DNA of 41,907 bases, from contig JBJLGD010000016.1 of NCBI GenBank assembly GCA_045565015.1, positions 1 through 41,907 of the forward strand, given 5' to 3'. Under the pieces are notes generated by a model. That model did not search any database and was not told the origin of the DNA. It saw only the letters and a list, made by a program, of their open reading frames with translations. Position 1 is the stretch's first letter; each line of letters opens with the position of its first letter. The translations under genes and the position numbers were made by a program. The DNA is from GCA-2697345 sp045565015 (GTDB lineage Bacteria; Pseudomonadota; Alphaproteobacteria; Rhodobacterales; Rhodobacteraceae). Below, piece after piece: positions 1-8,406 of the stretch.

Positions 1-3
1 CTT

Positions 4-72
4 ATGTTTAACCTCTCATATCGTTTAAGAAATATTAGCTTTAAGAGAGAACTCCTGCTGAGAAACCTCTGA
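4..72 (+). CDS. leuL: Leucine leader peptide (22 codons), probable attenuator ORF of leuA
   Basis: ATG at 4 opens a 22-codon frame ending in TGA at 70-72. Six of the 22 residues are leucine (positions 4, 8, 17, 18, 19 and 22), with three consecutive Leu codons (CTC CTG CTG, 52-60) and one more just before the stop. CTC and CTG stand out in an AT-rich genome where TTA and CTT would be expected. The stop lies inside the 5' arm of a strong hairpin, and leuA starts 70 bases later. This is the layout of amino-acid leader peptides that sense charged tRNA-Leu. The ribosome-binding site would lie before base 1, so it cannot be checked. The leader role is inferred from composition and position; there is no homology evidence for so short a peptide. 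Confidence 0.6.
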   Translation: MFNLSYRLRNISFKRELLLRNL

Positions 73-102
73 GCGTGCTTTCGGGCGCGAACGTTCAGAG
101 GT
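65..102 (+). promoter_or_regulatory. Hairpin in the leuA leader, candidate attenuator element
   Basis: ACCTCTGAGCGT (65-76) pairs with ACGTTCAGAGGT (91-102): 12 pairs, one of them G-U, around a 14-base GC-rich loop that could pair further inside. The 5' arm overlaps the last codons and stop of the leader peptide, so a ribosome there would block folding. No T-run follows the 3' arm (next bases GTTTAGCG), so it does not look like an ordinary intrinsic terminator. It may act on translation, or as one of two competing structures. Confidence 0.55.
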
Positions 103-142
103 GTTTAGCGTCAAATAAGAAAAAAATTGCAGGATTAAACTT

Positions 143-1705
143 ATGAGTAAACAAGCTAATATACTAATATTCGATACAACTTTACGTGACGGTGAGCAAT
201 CTCCCGGAGCAACCATGAGCCATATTGAAAAACTAGAAATAGCTAGTTTGTTAGATGATATGGGAGTGGATATAATCGAAGCTGGATTTCCAATAGCTTC
301 AGAGGGGGATTTTGAAGCGGTTACAGAAATTTCAAAAAAAACAAAAAATGCCTCAGTTTGTGGCCTCGCTAGAGCAAATCTTACCGACATTAACCGATGT
401 TGGGAGGCTGTTAGGTCTGCTTCTCGGCCACGTATTCATACTTTTATAGGAACTTCGCCTTTACATAGAGCTATACCGAATCTCACAAAAGACGAAATGG
501 CAAAAAAAATACACGAAACCGTAATGCATGCGAGGAATTTATGTGGTGATGTACAATGGTCTCCAATGGATGCCACTCGAACAGAATTCGATTATTTGTG
601 TCGTGTCGTAGAAATAGCTATTAAAGCTGGAGCAACCACAATCAATATACCTGATACAGTCGGGTACACAGCCCCAAAAGAGAGTGCTGATTTAATTTAT
701 AAGTTAATTGATAAGGTGCCAGGTGCAGATGAAATCGTCTTTGCAACTCATTGCCATAATGATTTAGGAATGGCCACAGCTAACTCTCTTGCGGCGGTTG
801 ATGCTGGTGCGAGGCAAATCGAGTGTACAATTAATGGTCTGGGTGAGAGAGCTGGTAATACAGCGTTAGAAGAAGTCGTGATGGCTCTGAAAGTTCGTAA
901 TGATATCCTACCTTATTTTACTCGAGTAGACTCAACAAAGTTAATGAATATCTCGAGAAGAGTAGCAACTGTTTCGGGATTTCCCGTACAGTTTAACAAA
1001 GCGATTGTGGGTAAGAACGCATTCGCTCATGAAAGTGGTATTCACCAAGATGGGATGTTAAAAAACTCTGAAACCTTTGAAATAATGAAACCGTCCGATA
1101 TCGGTCTCTCGGATACTAATCTAGTAATGGGTAAGCATTCAGGCCGCGCCGCACTTCGAGCAAAACTTGGCGAATTGGGATATGAAGTTGGAGATAATCA
1201 ATTAAAGGATATATTTGTTCGCTTCAAGGCCCTAGCCGATCAAAAAAAAGAAGTTTTTGATGATGACTTAATCGCTTTAATGATAGAACAATCGTCAATA
1301 GAGGGCTCTAACAGAATTCAATTTAAAAGTCTGAAAGTCATCTGTGGTACTGAAAGTCCTCGCACAGCAGAACTAGTATTAATTGTTGACGGTAAAGAAA
1401 AAGGGGTGAAAGCAACTGGGGATGGGCCGGTAGACGCCGCTTTTAATGCAGTGAAGGCTATATTTTCTCATTCAGCTCGTCTTCAACTATACCAAGTCCA
1501 GGCTGTAACTGAAGGCACAGATGCTCAGGCGATTGTTTCGGTTAGAATGGAAGAAGATGGAAAAATTTCTACTGGAGAATCAGCTGACACTGATACTGTG
1601 GTTGCTTCTACCAAAGCTTATGTAAGTGCTCTTAATCGACTTATAATCAGACGCCAAAAAACGGGGTTAGATATTGCAGATATTTCGTACAAGGATATTT
1701 CGTAA
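143..1705 (+). CDS. leuA: 2-isopropylmalate synthase
   Basis: First committed step of leucine synthesis: acetyl-CoA plus 2-oxoisovalerate gives 2-isopropylmalate in the cytosol. The 520 residues are the usual length for LeuA type 1. The N-terminal TIM barrel begins with FDTTLRDGEQSPG (10-22), where D11 is a metal ligand. The HCHND motif (203-207) supplies the two His ligands, followed by GERAGNTALEEV (235-246). The C-terminal third, about 390-520, is the LeuA allosteric domain that binds leucine, so end-product feedback is expected. The ATG at 143 has an SD-like GCAGGA 8 bases upstream. A leucine-rich leader peptide and hairpin precede it, suggesting attenuation as well. The mre/rod cluster follows on the same strand after 112 bp. 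Confidence 0.97.
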   Translation: MSKQANILIFDTTLRDGEQSPGATMSHIEKLEIASLLDDMGVDIIEAGFPIASEGDFEAVTEISKKTKNASVCGLARANLTDINRCWEAVRSASRPRIHTFIGTSPLHRAIPNLTKDEMAKKIHETVMHARNLCGDVQWSPMDATRTEFDYLCRVVEIAIKAGATTINIPDTVGYTAPKESADLIYKLIDKVPGADEIVFATHCHNDLGMATANSLAAVDAGARQIECTINGLGERAGNTALEEVVMALKVRNDILPYFTRVDSTKLMNISRRVATVSGFPVQFNKAIVGKNAFAHESGIHQDGMLKNSETFEIMKPSDIGLSDTNLVMGKHSGRAALRAKLGELGYEVGDNQLKDIFVRFKALADQKKEVFDDDLIALMIEQSSIEGSNRIQFKSLKVICGTESPRTAELVLIVDGKEKGVKATGDGPVDAAFNAVKAIFSHSARLQLYQVQAVTEGTDAQAIVSVRMEEDGKISTGESADTDTVVASTKAYVSALNRLIIRRQKTGLDIADISYKDIS

Positions 1706-1817
1706 ATTGACTAACTAACCGATTGATAATAACTAAATATAATTACTATCATTATATTTTATAAATGGTTATAATTTAACATTCGAAATTTTTCACTATC
1801 ATTTGAAAGTCTAATGG

Positions 1818-2861
1818 ATGGCAAAAGGGTTCTTTTTTAATATTTTTTCGGTGGATATGGCTATCGATTTAGGTACAGCAAATACTCTGGTTTATGCTAA
1901 GGGTAAGGGTGTGGTGTTAGATGAGCCATCGGTAGTGGCATACCAAATTAGAAACGGTTCAAAAGAAATACTTGCAGTAGGTGATGCTGCGAAATTAATG
2001 CTTGGGCGGACCCCTGGAAGTATCGAAGCTATCAGACCTTTAAAAGACGGTGTTATAGCAGACTTCGATTCTGCCGAAGCGATGATAAAACATTTTATCC
2101 GAAAAGTTCACAAACACTCTACTTTTACAAAACCCAAGATAATTGTTTGTGTTCCTCAGGGCGCCACACCAGTTGAGAAGAGGGCTATAAGGCAGTCTGT
2201 ATTAGGTGCAGGCGCCAGAAAGGCTGGTCTGATTTCAGAGCCTATTGCTGCCGCTATTGGTGCTGGTATGCCCATTATCGACCCGACAGGCTCGATGGTC
2301 GTAGATATAGGAGGCGGGACTACTGAAGTCGCTGTTTTATCTCTTGGTGATATTGTTTATGCCAATTCAGTTCGGGTGGGAGGAGATCGGATGGATGAGG
2401 CTTTAATGTCTTATCTAAGAAGATTTAAAAATATGCTGATTGGGGTCGCTACAGCTGAAAAGATTAAAGAGTCCATAGGATCAGCACGTAAACCTGATGA
2501 TAATAGAGGTTCTTCAATGCAGGTTCGAGGGAGAGATTTACTGACAGGTGTTCCAAAAGAAATAGAAATAAATCAGGCGCAGGTGGCGGAGGCTTTGGCT
2601 GAACCAGTTCAGCAGATCTGTGACGCGGTTATGATGGCATTGGAGGCTACGCCTCCAGACCTTTCTGCTGATATTGTAGATCGTGGAATAATGCTTACTG
2701 GTGGAGGAGCTCTCCTAGGAGAATTAGATTTAGCGCTTAGAGAGCAAACAGGGTTAGCCGTGTCTGTAGCTGAAGATAGTAGAAATTGTGTTGCTTTAGG
2801 TACAGGCAAAGCACTAGAATATGAAAAACAGTTACGGCACATAATTGATTATGAAAGTTAA
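1818..2861 (+). CDS. mreB: Rod shape-determining protein MreB
   Basis: Bacterial actin homologue that forms membrane-associated filaments and positions the elongasome for lateral cell-wall synthesis. Its 347 residues are typical. The actin-fold nucleotide motifs are visible: phosphate 1 DLGTANT (17-23), phosphate 2 DIGGGTT (163-169) and the adenosine motif around LTGGGALL near residue 293. The hydrophobic N-terminus FFFNIF may be a membrane-binding segment. The ATG at 1818 is the only start that keeps this N-terminus; an ATG at 1814 is out of frame. The 112-bp gap from leuA holds two TATAAT-like hexamers (1738-1743 and 1770-1775) without a good -35 partner, so a separate promoter is possible but unproven. 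mreC follows after 42 bp. Confidence 0.97.
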   Translation: MAKGFFFNIFSVDMAIDLGTANTLVYAKGKGVVLDEPSVVAYQIRNGSKEILAVGDAAKLMLGRTPGSIEAIRPLKDGVIADFDSAEAMIKHFIRKVHKHSTFTKPKIIVCVPQGATPVEKRAIRQSVLGAGARKAGLISEPIAAAIGAGMPIIDPTGSMVVDIGGGTTEVAVLSLGDIVYANSVRVGGDRMDEALMSYLRRFKNMLIGVATAEKIKESIGSARKPDDNRGSSMQVRGRDLLTGVPKEIEINQAQVAEALAEPVQQICDAVMMALEATPPDLSADIVDRGIMLTGGGALLGELDLALREQTGLAVSVAEDSRNCVALGTGKALEYEKQLRHIIDYES

Positions 2862-2903
2862 TGGGCCTCATTAAAAATGATTTACGTTTGGAAATAATTC
2901 ATA

Positions 2904-3770
2904 GTGAACGAAACCAGTTCAAAAAATTATTATGTAAGAGGGGTAAGGACAGTTTTTGTCCTGTCATTAATTTTTATATCATTTGCGATTTTTTTAGTCT
3001 GGAAGGTCGATAACCCAAGAGCAGAGCGATTACGCATGATGGTTTTAGAAAAAATAATACCTAGTTTTGAATGGTTTATTTTACCAATACGTAGTCTTAC
3101 AAATACGGCTGGTGTCATAGCGTCTTTTAATAGTCTTAGCAAAGAAAATGAAGAATTACGCTTTGAACTGCGTCGATTAAAGAATTGGAAAGAGGCAGCA
3201 ATCCGTTTGGAAGAAGAAAATGCTCAGCTTTTAGAATTGAACAATGTTAGTATAAACCCAAAACTAAAATATATTACAGGGTTAGTTTTGTCTGATAGTG
3301 GTTCTCCATACCGTAGATCAGTCCTGTTAAACATTGGCACAGAAAATGGAGTCAAAGATGGTTGGGCGGTAATAGATCACTCTGGTTTGATTGGTCGGTT
3401 AGTTGGGGTTGGAAAAAATCTTAGTAGAGTGCTGTTGTTGATTGATAGTAGTAGTCGTATCCCAATAAAAATTGAGCCTTCAGGTAGGAAAGCAATTTTA
3501 TTTGGTGATAACTCGTTAAACCCAGCAATAGAAATAATCGAAACTAACGATATGATTCGTTCGGGTGATAGAGTGATGACCTCTGGCGATGGTAAAACCT
3601 TTCCATCTGATATACTTATTGGACATGCTATCCGTGGCCCTGATCAACGTTTAAGGGTCCAACTAATAGGGGATTACAAAAGCTTAAAATTTTTAAAAGT
3701 TATTAAGACTCCCATAATTGATTCTTCAGATCTTTCTGGCAAAATTATTTTAAACGGTCGGAAAGATTAG
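2904..3770 (+). CDS. mreC: Rod shape-determining protein MreC
   Basis: Bitopic inner-membrane protein of the elongasome that links MreB/MreD to PBP2 in the periplasm. It has 288 residues with a GTG start at 2904. The order of parts is normal for MreC: a short cytoplasmic tail, one transmembrane helix at about 14-34, a charged coiled coil at about 75-115 rich in Glu, Leu and Arg, then the beta-rich periplasmic domain with a GSPYRRSVLLNIG stretch and a late VMTSGDG motif. It sits between mreB (42 bp) and mreD (31 bp) in what looks like one operon. Confidence 0.94.
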   Translation: MNETSSKNYYVRGVRTVFVLSLIFISFAIFLVWKVDNPRAERLRMMVLEKIIPSFEWFILPIRSLTNTAGVIASFNSLSKENEELRFELRRLKNWKEAAIRLEEENAQLLELNNVSINPKLKYITGLVLSDSGSPYRRSVLLNIGTENGVKDGWAVIDHSGLIGRLVGVGKNLSRVLLLIDSSSRIPIKIEPSGRKAILFGDNSLNPAIEIIETNDMIRSGDRVMTSGDGKTFPSDILIGHAIRGPDQRLRVQLIGDYKSLKFLKVIKTPIIDSSDLSGKIILNGRKD

Positions 3771-3801
3771 ATCAGTGTTATGGTGCGTGTAGAATTAAAA
3801 T

Positions 3802-4356
3802 ATGAGTGGTTTTATGAACATACGAATATGGATTGATACTACTAAATATATGATTTTAGGTTTTTTGATAATTTCAATCCAGATTTTACCGCTGCCTATT
3901 ATACAACAGGAAATATTATGGCCTGATCTTCTATTTTTAGTTACATCGAGTTGGCTTATTCGAAGGCCTAACGATTTACCAATGTTTTTAATATTTTTGA
4001 TACATATACTATCAGATGTTATACTTTTAAGGCCAATTGGCCTTTGGTCAGGACTTTCTCTAGTTGTATTTGTTTTCATAAAATGGCGTATATCAAGAAC
4101 AAAAGCTATTTTTAAATTTGGCCAAGAGTTGGTTTTTGTTATGAGTTTATCCACACTTTTAATAATTACTAACATGTTATTTCATTATATTTTTAGAATT
4201 ATAAATCCACCTTTAACCATGATTTTTCTCCAACTTACTTTTACTCTTATTATTTATCCTTTAGTCATTTTCTTCCTTCATTATGTAATTGGCGTTCGCC
4301 ACGTTAGACACATAGATATTATGAATAGAGGGCAAGGTAGGGTTAAGACATTATGA
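3802..4356 (+). CDS. mreD: Rod shape-determining protein MreD
   Basis: Small polytopic inner-membrane protein of the elongasome. The 184 residues are very hydrophobic, with about five or six predicted helices and short basic loops, and almost no charged residues within helices. MreD diverges strongly in sequence, so the call rests mainly on size, hydrophobicity and its place between mreC and mrdA. The stop overlaps the mrdA start as ATGA, indicating translational coupling. An internal ATG at 3814 is an alternative start. Confidence 0.88.
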   Translation: MSGFMNIRIWIDTTKYMILGFLIISIQILPLPIIQQEILWPDLLFLVTSSWLIRRPNDLPMFLIFLIHILSDVILLRPIGLWSGLSLVVFVFIKWRISRTKAIFKFGQELVFVMSLSTLLIITNMLFHYIFRIINPPLTMIFLQLTFTLIIYPLVIFFLHYVIGVRHVRHIDIMNRGQGRVKTL

Positions 4357-6311
4357 CGACTTCTGAAACAGATATTAAAGAGACTACTAAAATCATCAAC
4401 CGACGTATCTTTGTTTTAGGTGGAGCAATGATAGCTTTTTCCACGGCTTTGGCATACAGAATGCATTTTCTTCAAGTTAAAGAAGCAAGTAAATTCAGAA
4501 TGCTAGCTGACGAAAATCGTATTAATATAAGATTAATATTACCTGCGAGGGGAAAAATATTTGATAGGAACGGTATTCTATTGGCCGGGAATAAACAAAA
4601 TTTTAGAGTTAGTTTAATAAAAGACGAAATCACAAACCTTGAAGAAGTATTAGAAAATTTACAAAAAATCTTAAAATTTTCAAACGAAAGGAAGAATGAT
4701 TTAATTCTAGAGGTTGTCAAACGAAACCCACTTTTGCCAATTACTGTCGTGGATAATTTAACCTGGGAGGAGTTGAGCAGTATAGCTGTGAATTCACCTT
4801 CTTTGCCGGGTGTAACCCCTGAAGTAGGTTTAAACCGATTTTATCCACGGTCCCATGACTTTTCACATATAATTGGTTACGTGGGCGCCGTAAACGAGCG
4901 TGACAAAAAACGAATGAATAGAGATTACGAAGTCGGTTTAATAGCAAAAAAAGATCCTTTATTAGAAATTCCTAAATTTGAGATTGGTAAAACGGGTATA
5001 GAAAGTAGGTTGGATACACAACTTAGAGGCAAAGCCGGTAATAAAAGGATTGAGGTTAATTCGGTGGGTAGAGTTATGCGTGAAATTGATAGAGTAGGGC
5101 ATTTAAATGGGGCTGATATAACTTTAACAATAGATACAAAATTACAAAATTTTGTCCAAGAAAGGCTAATCGGTTTAAGTGCGTCAGCTGTAGTAATGGA
5201 TATTAATAATGGAGACTTATTAGCGGTCTCGTCAGCGCCCACCTTCAATCCGAATAAGTTCGTGGATGGTATTTCTCACAAAGATTATAATGCTCTATTA
5301 GATGACCCATACAAACCTCTGTGGAATAAGTCAGTTCAAGGGAAGTACCCTCCTGGCTCCACGTTTAAAATGATAGTTGCTCTGACAGCGCTGGAAGCAG
5401 GTAGTATATCACTAAATGAAAAGATCAACTGTACTGGTTTTACTGAAGTTTCTGGACAAAAATTTCATTGTTGGAAAAAGGGTGGGCATGGTCTAGTAGA
5501 TTTTCATAACAGTTTGATGCAATCCTGTGATCATTATTATTATGAGTTGGCGCAAAGAGTTGGAATTACAAAAATCGCAGCGATGGCAAAAAAACTAGGA
5601 GTAGGTGAACAACACGACTTACCGTTGCCTAATGTTACTAGGGGTTTAATGCCCGATAGAGAGTGGAAGTCGCGGGCTAGAGGTCAAGAGTGGAGGATAG
5701 GTGATACATTGAATGCCAGTATTGGCCAGGGTTATGTTTTAACTTCCCCACTACAATTAGCGGTTATGACTGCTAGGTTAGCAACAAATCGTCGAGTAAA
5801 ACCTAGGCTTATAAAGACTTATTCTGGACTTACTATTCCTATAGAACAGTTTGAGTCATTAGGAATTGACCCAATTGCTATAAAGGAAGTCCAAACTGGT
5901 ATGTATGCGGTACTCAATAGTAAAAAAGGAACCGCATACGGAAGTCGGATAGAGAGTAAACGTCAACATTTTGCCGGGAAAACTGGTACCTCACAAGTTA
6001 CTGGGATATCGAGGTCGGAAAGAGAAGATGGTGTTTCTAAGAATGAAGACAAGCCTTGGAAATATCGGGACCATGCACTTTTTGTTGGCTATGCTCCTTT
6101 TGAAAATCCTAAATACGCTGTTTCAGTAATAGTAGACCATGGCGGAAGTGGATCAGCATCTGCTGCGCCAATTGCACGAGATTTAATATTAGCAGCACAA
6201 TACGACTCAACCCCGCCGTTGAGTTCATACCCTGAGGCACAAAGAAACAGAATTAATTCGAAGTTAAAAAAGATGAGATTATTAGATCCAAAAGAAACAA
6301 TGGGGTTATAG
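4353..6311 (+). CDS. mrdA: Penicillin-binding protein 2 (peptidoglycan transpeptidase)
   Basis: Class B PBP that cross-links peptidoglycan during elongation with RodA as glycosyltransferase partner. It has 652 residues: one N-terminal transmembrane helix (about 18-38), a dimerisation/pedestal region beginning with PARGKIFDRNG (64-74), and a C-terminal transpeptidase domain. The catalytic motifs are present: STFK (Ser336, Lys339), SCD (391-393) and KTGT (543-546). The ATG at 4353 overlaps the mreD stop by four bases. The rodA TTG start lies 5 bp after its stop, completing the standard mreBCD-mrdA-rodA order. Confidence 0.96.
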   Translation: MTTSETDIKETTKIINRRIFVLGGAMIAFSTALAYRMHFLQVKEASKFRMLADENRINIRLILPARGKIFDRNGILLAGNKQNFRVSLIKDEITNLEEVLENLQKILKFSNERKNDLILEVVKRNPLLPITVVDNLTWEELSSIAVNSPSLPGVTPEVGLNRFYPRSHDFSHIIGYVGAVNERDKKRMNRDYEVGLIAKKDPLLEIPKFEIGKTGIESRLDTQLRGKAGNKRIEVNSVGRVMREIDRVGHLNGADITLTIDTKLQNFVQERLIGLSASAVVMDINNGDLLAVSSAPTFNPNKFVDGISHKDYNALLDDPYKPLWNKSVQGKYPPGSTFKMIVALTALEAGSISLNEKINCTGFTEVSGQKFHCWKKGGHGLVDFHNSLMQSCDHYYYELAQRVGITKIAAMAKKLGVGEQHDLPLPNVTRGLMPDREWKSRARGQEWRIGDTLNASIGQGYVLTSPLQLAVMTARLATNRRVKPRLIKTYSGLTIPIEQFESLGIDPIAIKEVQTGMYAVLNSKKGTAYGSRIESKRQHFAGKTGTSQVTGISRSEREDGVSKNEDKPWKYRDHALFVGYAPFENPKYAVSVIVDHGGSGSASAAPIARDLILAAQYDSTPPLSSYPEAQRNRINSKLKKMRLLDPKETMGL

Positions 6312-6316
6312 ATCGG

Positions 6317-7456
6317 TTGACTTTTTTTGAAAACAATACACGACGGATACCCTCGGGATTTTCCAAGATATTATATTTAAATTGGCCTATAGTCATTTTA
6401 ATTTGTTCCATAGCAGGTATCGGTTTTATAATGCTTTACTCTGTGGCTGGTGGTTCATTGACACCGTGGTTGGAGCCACAGTTAAAACGTTTTTTTGTAG
6501 GCATGGTCGCCTTATTAATTATTGCTATGTGTCCAATCTGGTTTTGGAAAAATGTTGCTGCTTTGATGTATTTAACTAGTGTAATATTATTGATATCAGT
6601 AGAATTTTCTGGGGTATCTGGAATGGGTGCACAAAGGTGGCTGGATTTGGGTTTTATACGTCTGCAGCCTTCCGAATTAACTAAAGTTACAACTGTCGTT
6701 TTCTTAGCAGCATATTATGATTGGTTAGGCATAACTAAGGTTTCAAGGCCAGTTTGGGTACTAATACCGATATTAATTATTCTATTACCAGTATCTCTGA
6801 TAATAAACCAACCTGATTTGGGAACGGCTTTATTAGTTCTTTCTGGTGGAGGGGGGTTAATGTTTTTGGCTGGTGTTCATTGGGGTTACTTTGCTGGAAT
6901 AGTAATATCTTTTTCTGGTTTCATAGCAGCTATATTAAAATCCCGTGAAACAGATTGGTCGTTATTAAGGGAATATCAATACCACCGCATAGATACTTTT
7001 CTAAATCCCTCCAATGACCCGATGGGGACTGGATATCATATAGCACAATCCAAGATTGCTCTGGGATCTGGTGGACTAAATGGAAGGGGTTTTATGCAAG
7101 GAACCCAATCACAACTAAACTTTCTACCTGAAAAGCATACAGACTTCATATTTACAACTCTAGCCGAAGAGTTTGGTTTTATTGGTGGAGTTTCTGTTCT
7201 AGGTATGTATTGCTTAGTAGTTATTTTTTGTATGATTTCAGCTATGAATAACTCTGATCGTTTTTCGTCACTAATCTCCATGGGTGTAGGCTTAATATTC
7301 TTTTTATACTTCGCACCAAATATGGCTATGGTCATGGGATTCGCTCCAATAGTTGGTGTACCATTACCCCTAATCAGCTATGGTGGTTCTTCAATGTTAG
7401 TACTTCTGGGAGCATTTGGCTTAATGCAAAGCGCTCATATTCATAAAATGAGGTAA
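6317..7456 (+). CDS. rodA: Peptidoglycan glycosyltransferase RodA (SEDS family)
   Basis: Polytopic SEDS protein that polymerises lipid II during elongation, working with PBP2. It has 379 residues, about ten transmembrane helices, and the SEDS hallmarks GAQRWLDLG near 104-112 with the following QPSELTK, and the late P-L-I-SYGG-SS motif (about 351-359). The start is TTG at 6317, just after the mrdA stop. No ATG or GTG lies upstream in frame, and the next Met falls inside the first helix. The N-terminus it gives, ending NWPIVILICSIAGIGFIMLYS, fits the family. Confidence 0.95.
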   Translation: MTFFENNTRRIPSGFSKILYLNWPIVILICSIAGIGFIMLYSVAGGSLTPWLEPQLKRFFVGMVALLIIAMCPIWFWKNVAALMYLTSVILLISVEFSGVSGMGAQRWLDLGFIRLQPSELTKVTTVVFLAAYYDWLGITKVSRPVWVLIPILIILLPVSLIINQPDLGTALLVLSGGGGLMFLAGVHWGYFAGIVISFSGFIAAILKSRETDWSLLREYQYHRIDTFLNPSNDPMGTGYHIAQSKIALGSGGLNGRGFMQGTQSQLNFLPEKHTDFIFTTLAEEFGFIGGVSVLGMYCLVVIFCMISAMNNSDRFSSLISMGVGLIFFLYFAPNMAMVMGFAPIVGVPLPLISYGGSSMLVLLGAFGLMQSAHIHKMR

Positions 7457-7464
7457 AAGATAAA

Positions 7465-8400
7465 ATGGTGAGAATATTATTTGCAGCCAGTGCGAAGGAT
7501 TGGGAAAAGTATGGAGAGGTATTAAAAAAAACGCTTAATGCCTCAAATCTTATTTATCAATTAACAACTGATATCAATGATGTTGATGCTGAGTATATTG
7601 TCTATGCACCAAGTTGCGGATTAACAGATTTTAGTAGATTTAAGTCTCTTAAGGCAATATTAAGCCTTTGGGCTGGCGTCGAAAATATAACTGGAAACCT
7701 AACTATAAACGCTCCGTTATGCAGAATGGTCGATATTGGTCTTACTCAAGGAATGGTAGAATGGGTAACGGGGCATGTCTTACGACATCATCTGGATCTT
7801 GATGGATATCTGAAAAGTCAAGATGGACGCTGGCAAAGTCAGAAATATCCGCCTTTAGCCAGCGAGAGAAGCGTAACAATACTTGGTCTCGGTGCTTTAG
7901 GCTTAGCTTGTGCAAATGCATTGGCTAATTTGAATTTTAAAGTTCATGGGTGGAGTCGAAGGAAAAAAAATAATCTAAAAAATATTGAGACATATTCTGG
8001 TGGTGATGGATTATACAAGGCATTAAGTTTTGCTGAGATTTTGGTATTACTGCTACCGTTAACAAATGAGACAGATAGTATAATAAACTCTAATACGTTA
8101 AAAAAAATGCCGCGTGGTTCTATAATTATTAACTCAGGTCGTGGACATTTAATTGATGATTTAGCATTATTAGCATCTATAGAAGTAGGACATATCTGTC
8201 ATGCTACCTTAGATGTTTTTAGAGAGGAACCTCTACCTAAAAGCCACCCTTATTGGAAAAATGATAAAGTAACCGTAACTCCACATATAGCTTCCGTTAC
8301 TAGGGCTAATACATCCTGCAAAGTTATTGTAGAAAACATTATACGAGGAGAAGCCGGCCAATCTTTTTTATATCAAGTTGATCGTGTGAAGGGGTATTGA
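7465..8400 (+). CDS. ghrA: 2-hydroxyacid dehydrogenase, glyoxylate/hydroxypyruvate reductase A type
   Basis: Cytosolic D-2-hydroxyacid dehydrogenase, predicted to reduce glyoxylate and hydroxypyruvate with NADPH. The 311 residues match GhrA. The Rossmann motif GLGALG (141-146) is followed by GWSRR (162-166); basic residues there usually mean NADPH. The catalytic triad is R226 (SGRG), E255 (REEP) and H274 (PHIAS). It lies 8 bp downstream of rodA and is probably read from the same transcript. The exact substrate is not shown by sequence. Only 6 bp separate its stop from the stop of the converging antiporter operon. Confidence 0.88.
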   Translation: MVRILFAASAKDWEKYGEVLKKTLNASNLIYQLTTDINDVDAEYIVYAPSCGLTDFSRFKSLKAILSLWAGVENITGNLTINAPLCRMVDIGLTQGMVEWVTGHVLRHHLDLDGYLKSQDGRWQSQKYPPLASERSVTILGLGALGLACANALANLNFKVHGWSRRKKNNLKNIETYSGGDGLYKALSFAEILVLLLPLTNETDSIINSNTLKKMPRGSIIINSGRGHLIDDLALLASIEVGHICHATLDVFREEPLPKSHPYWKNDKVTVTPHIASVTRANTSCKVIVENIIRGEAGQSFLYQVDRVKGY

Positions 8401-8406
8401 TCTGAT

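Noticed and set aside
25..390. Minus-strand 121-codon open frame over the leuA start
   Set aside because: It is antisense to the leader and leuA, has no recognisable domain or SD, and looks like a shadow of the real coding frame.
1706..1817. Separate promoter for the mre operon
   Set aside because: Two TATAAT-like hexamers occur, but neither has a -35 at proper spacing; in AT-rich DNA these are common.
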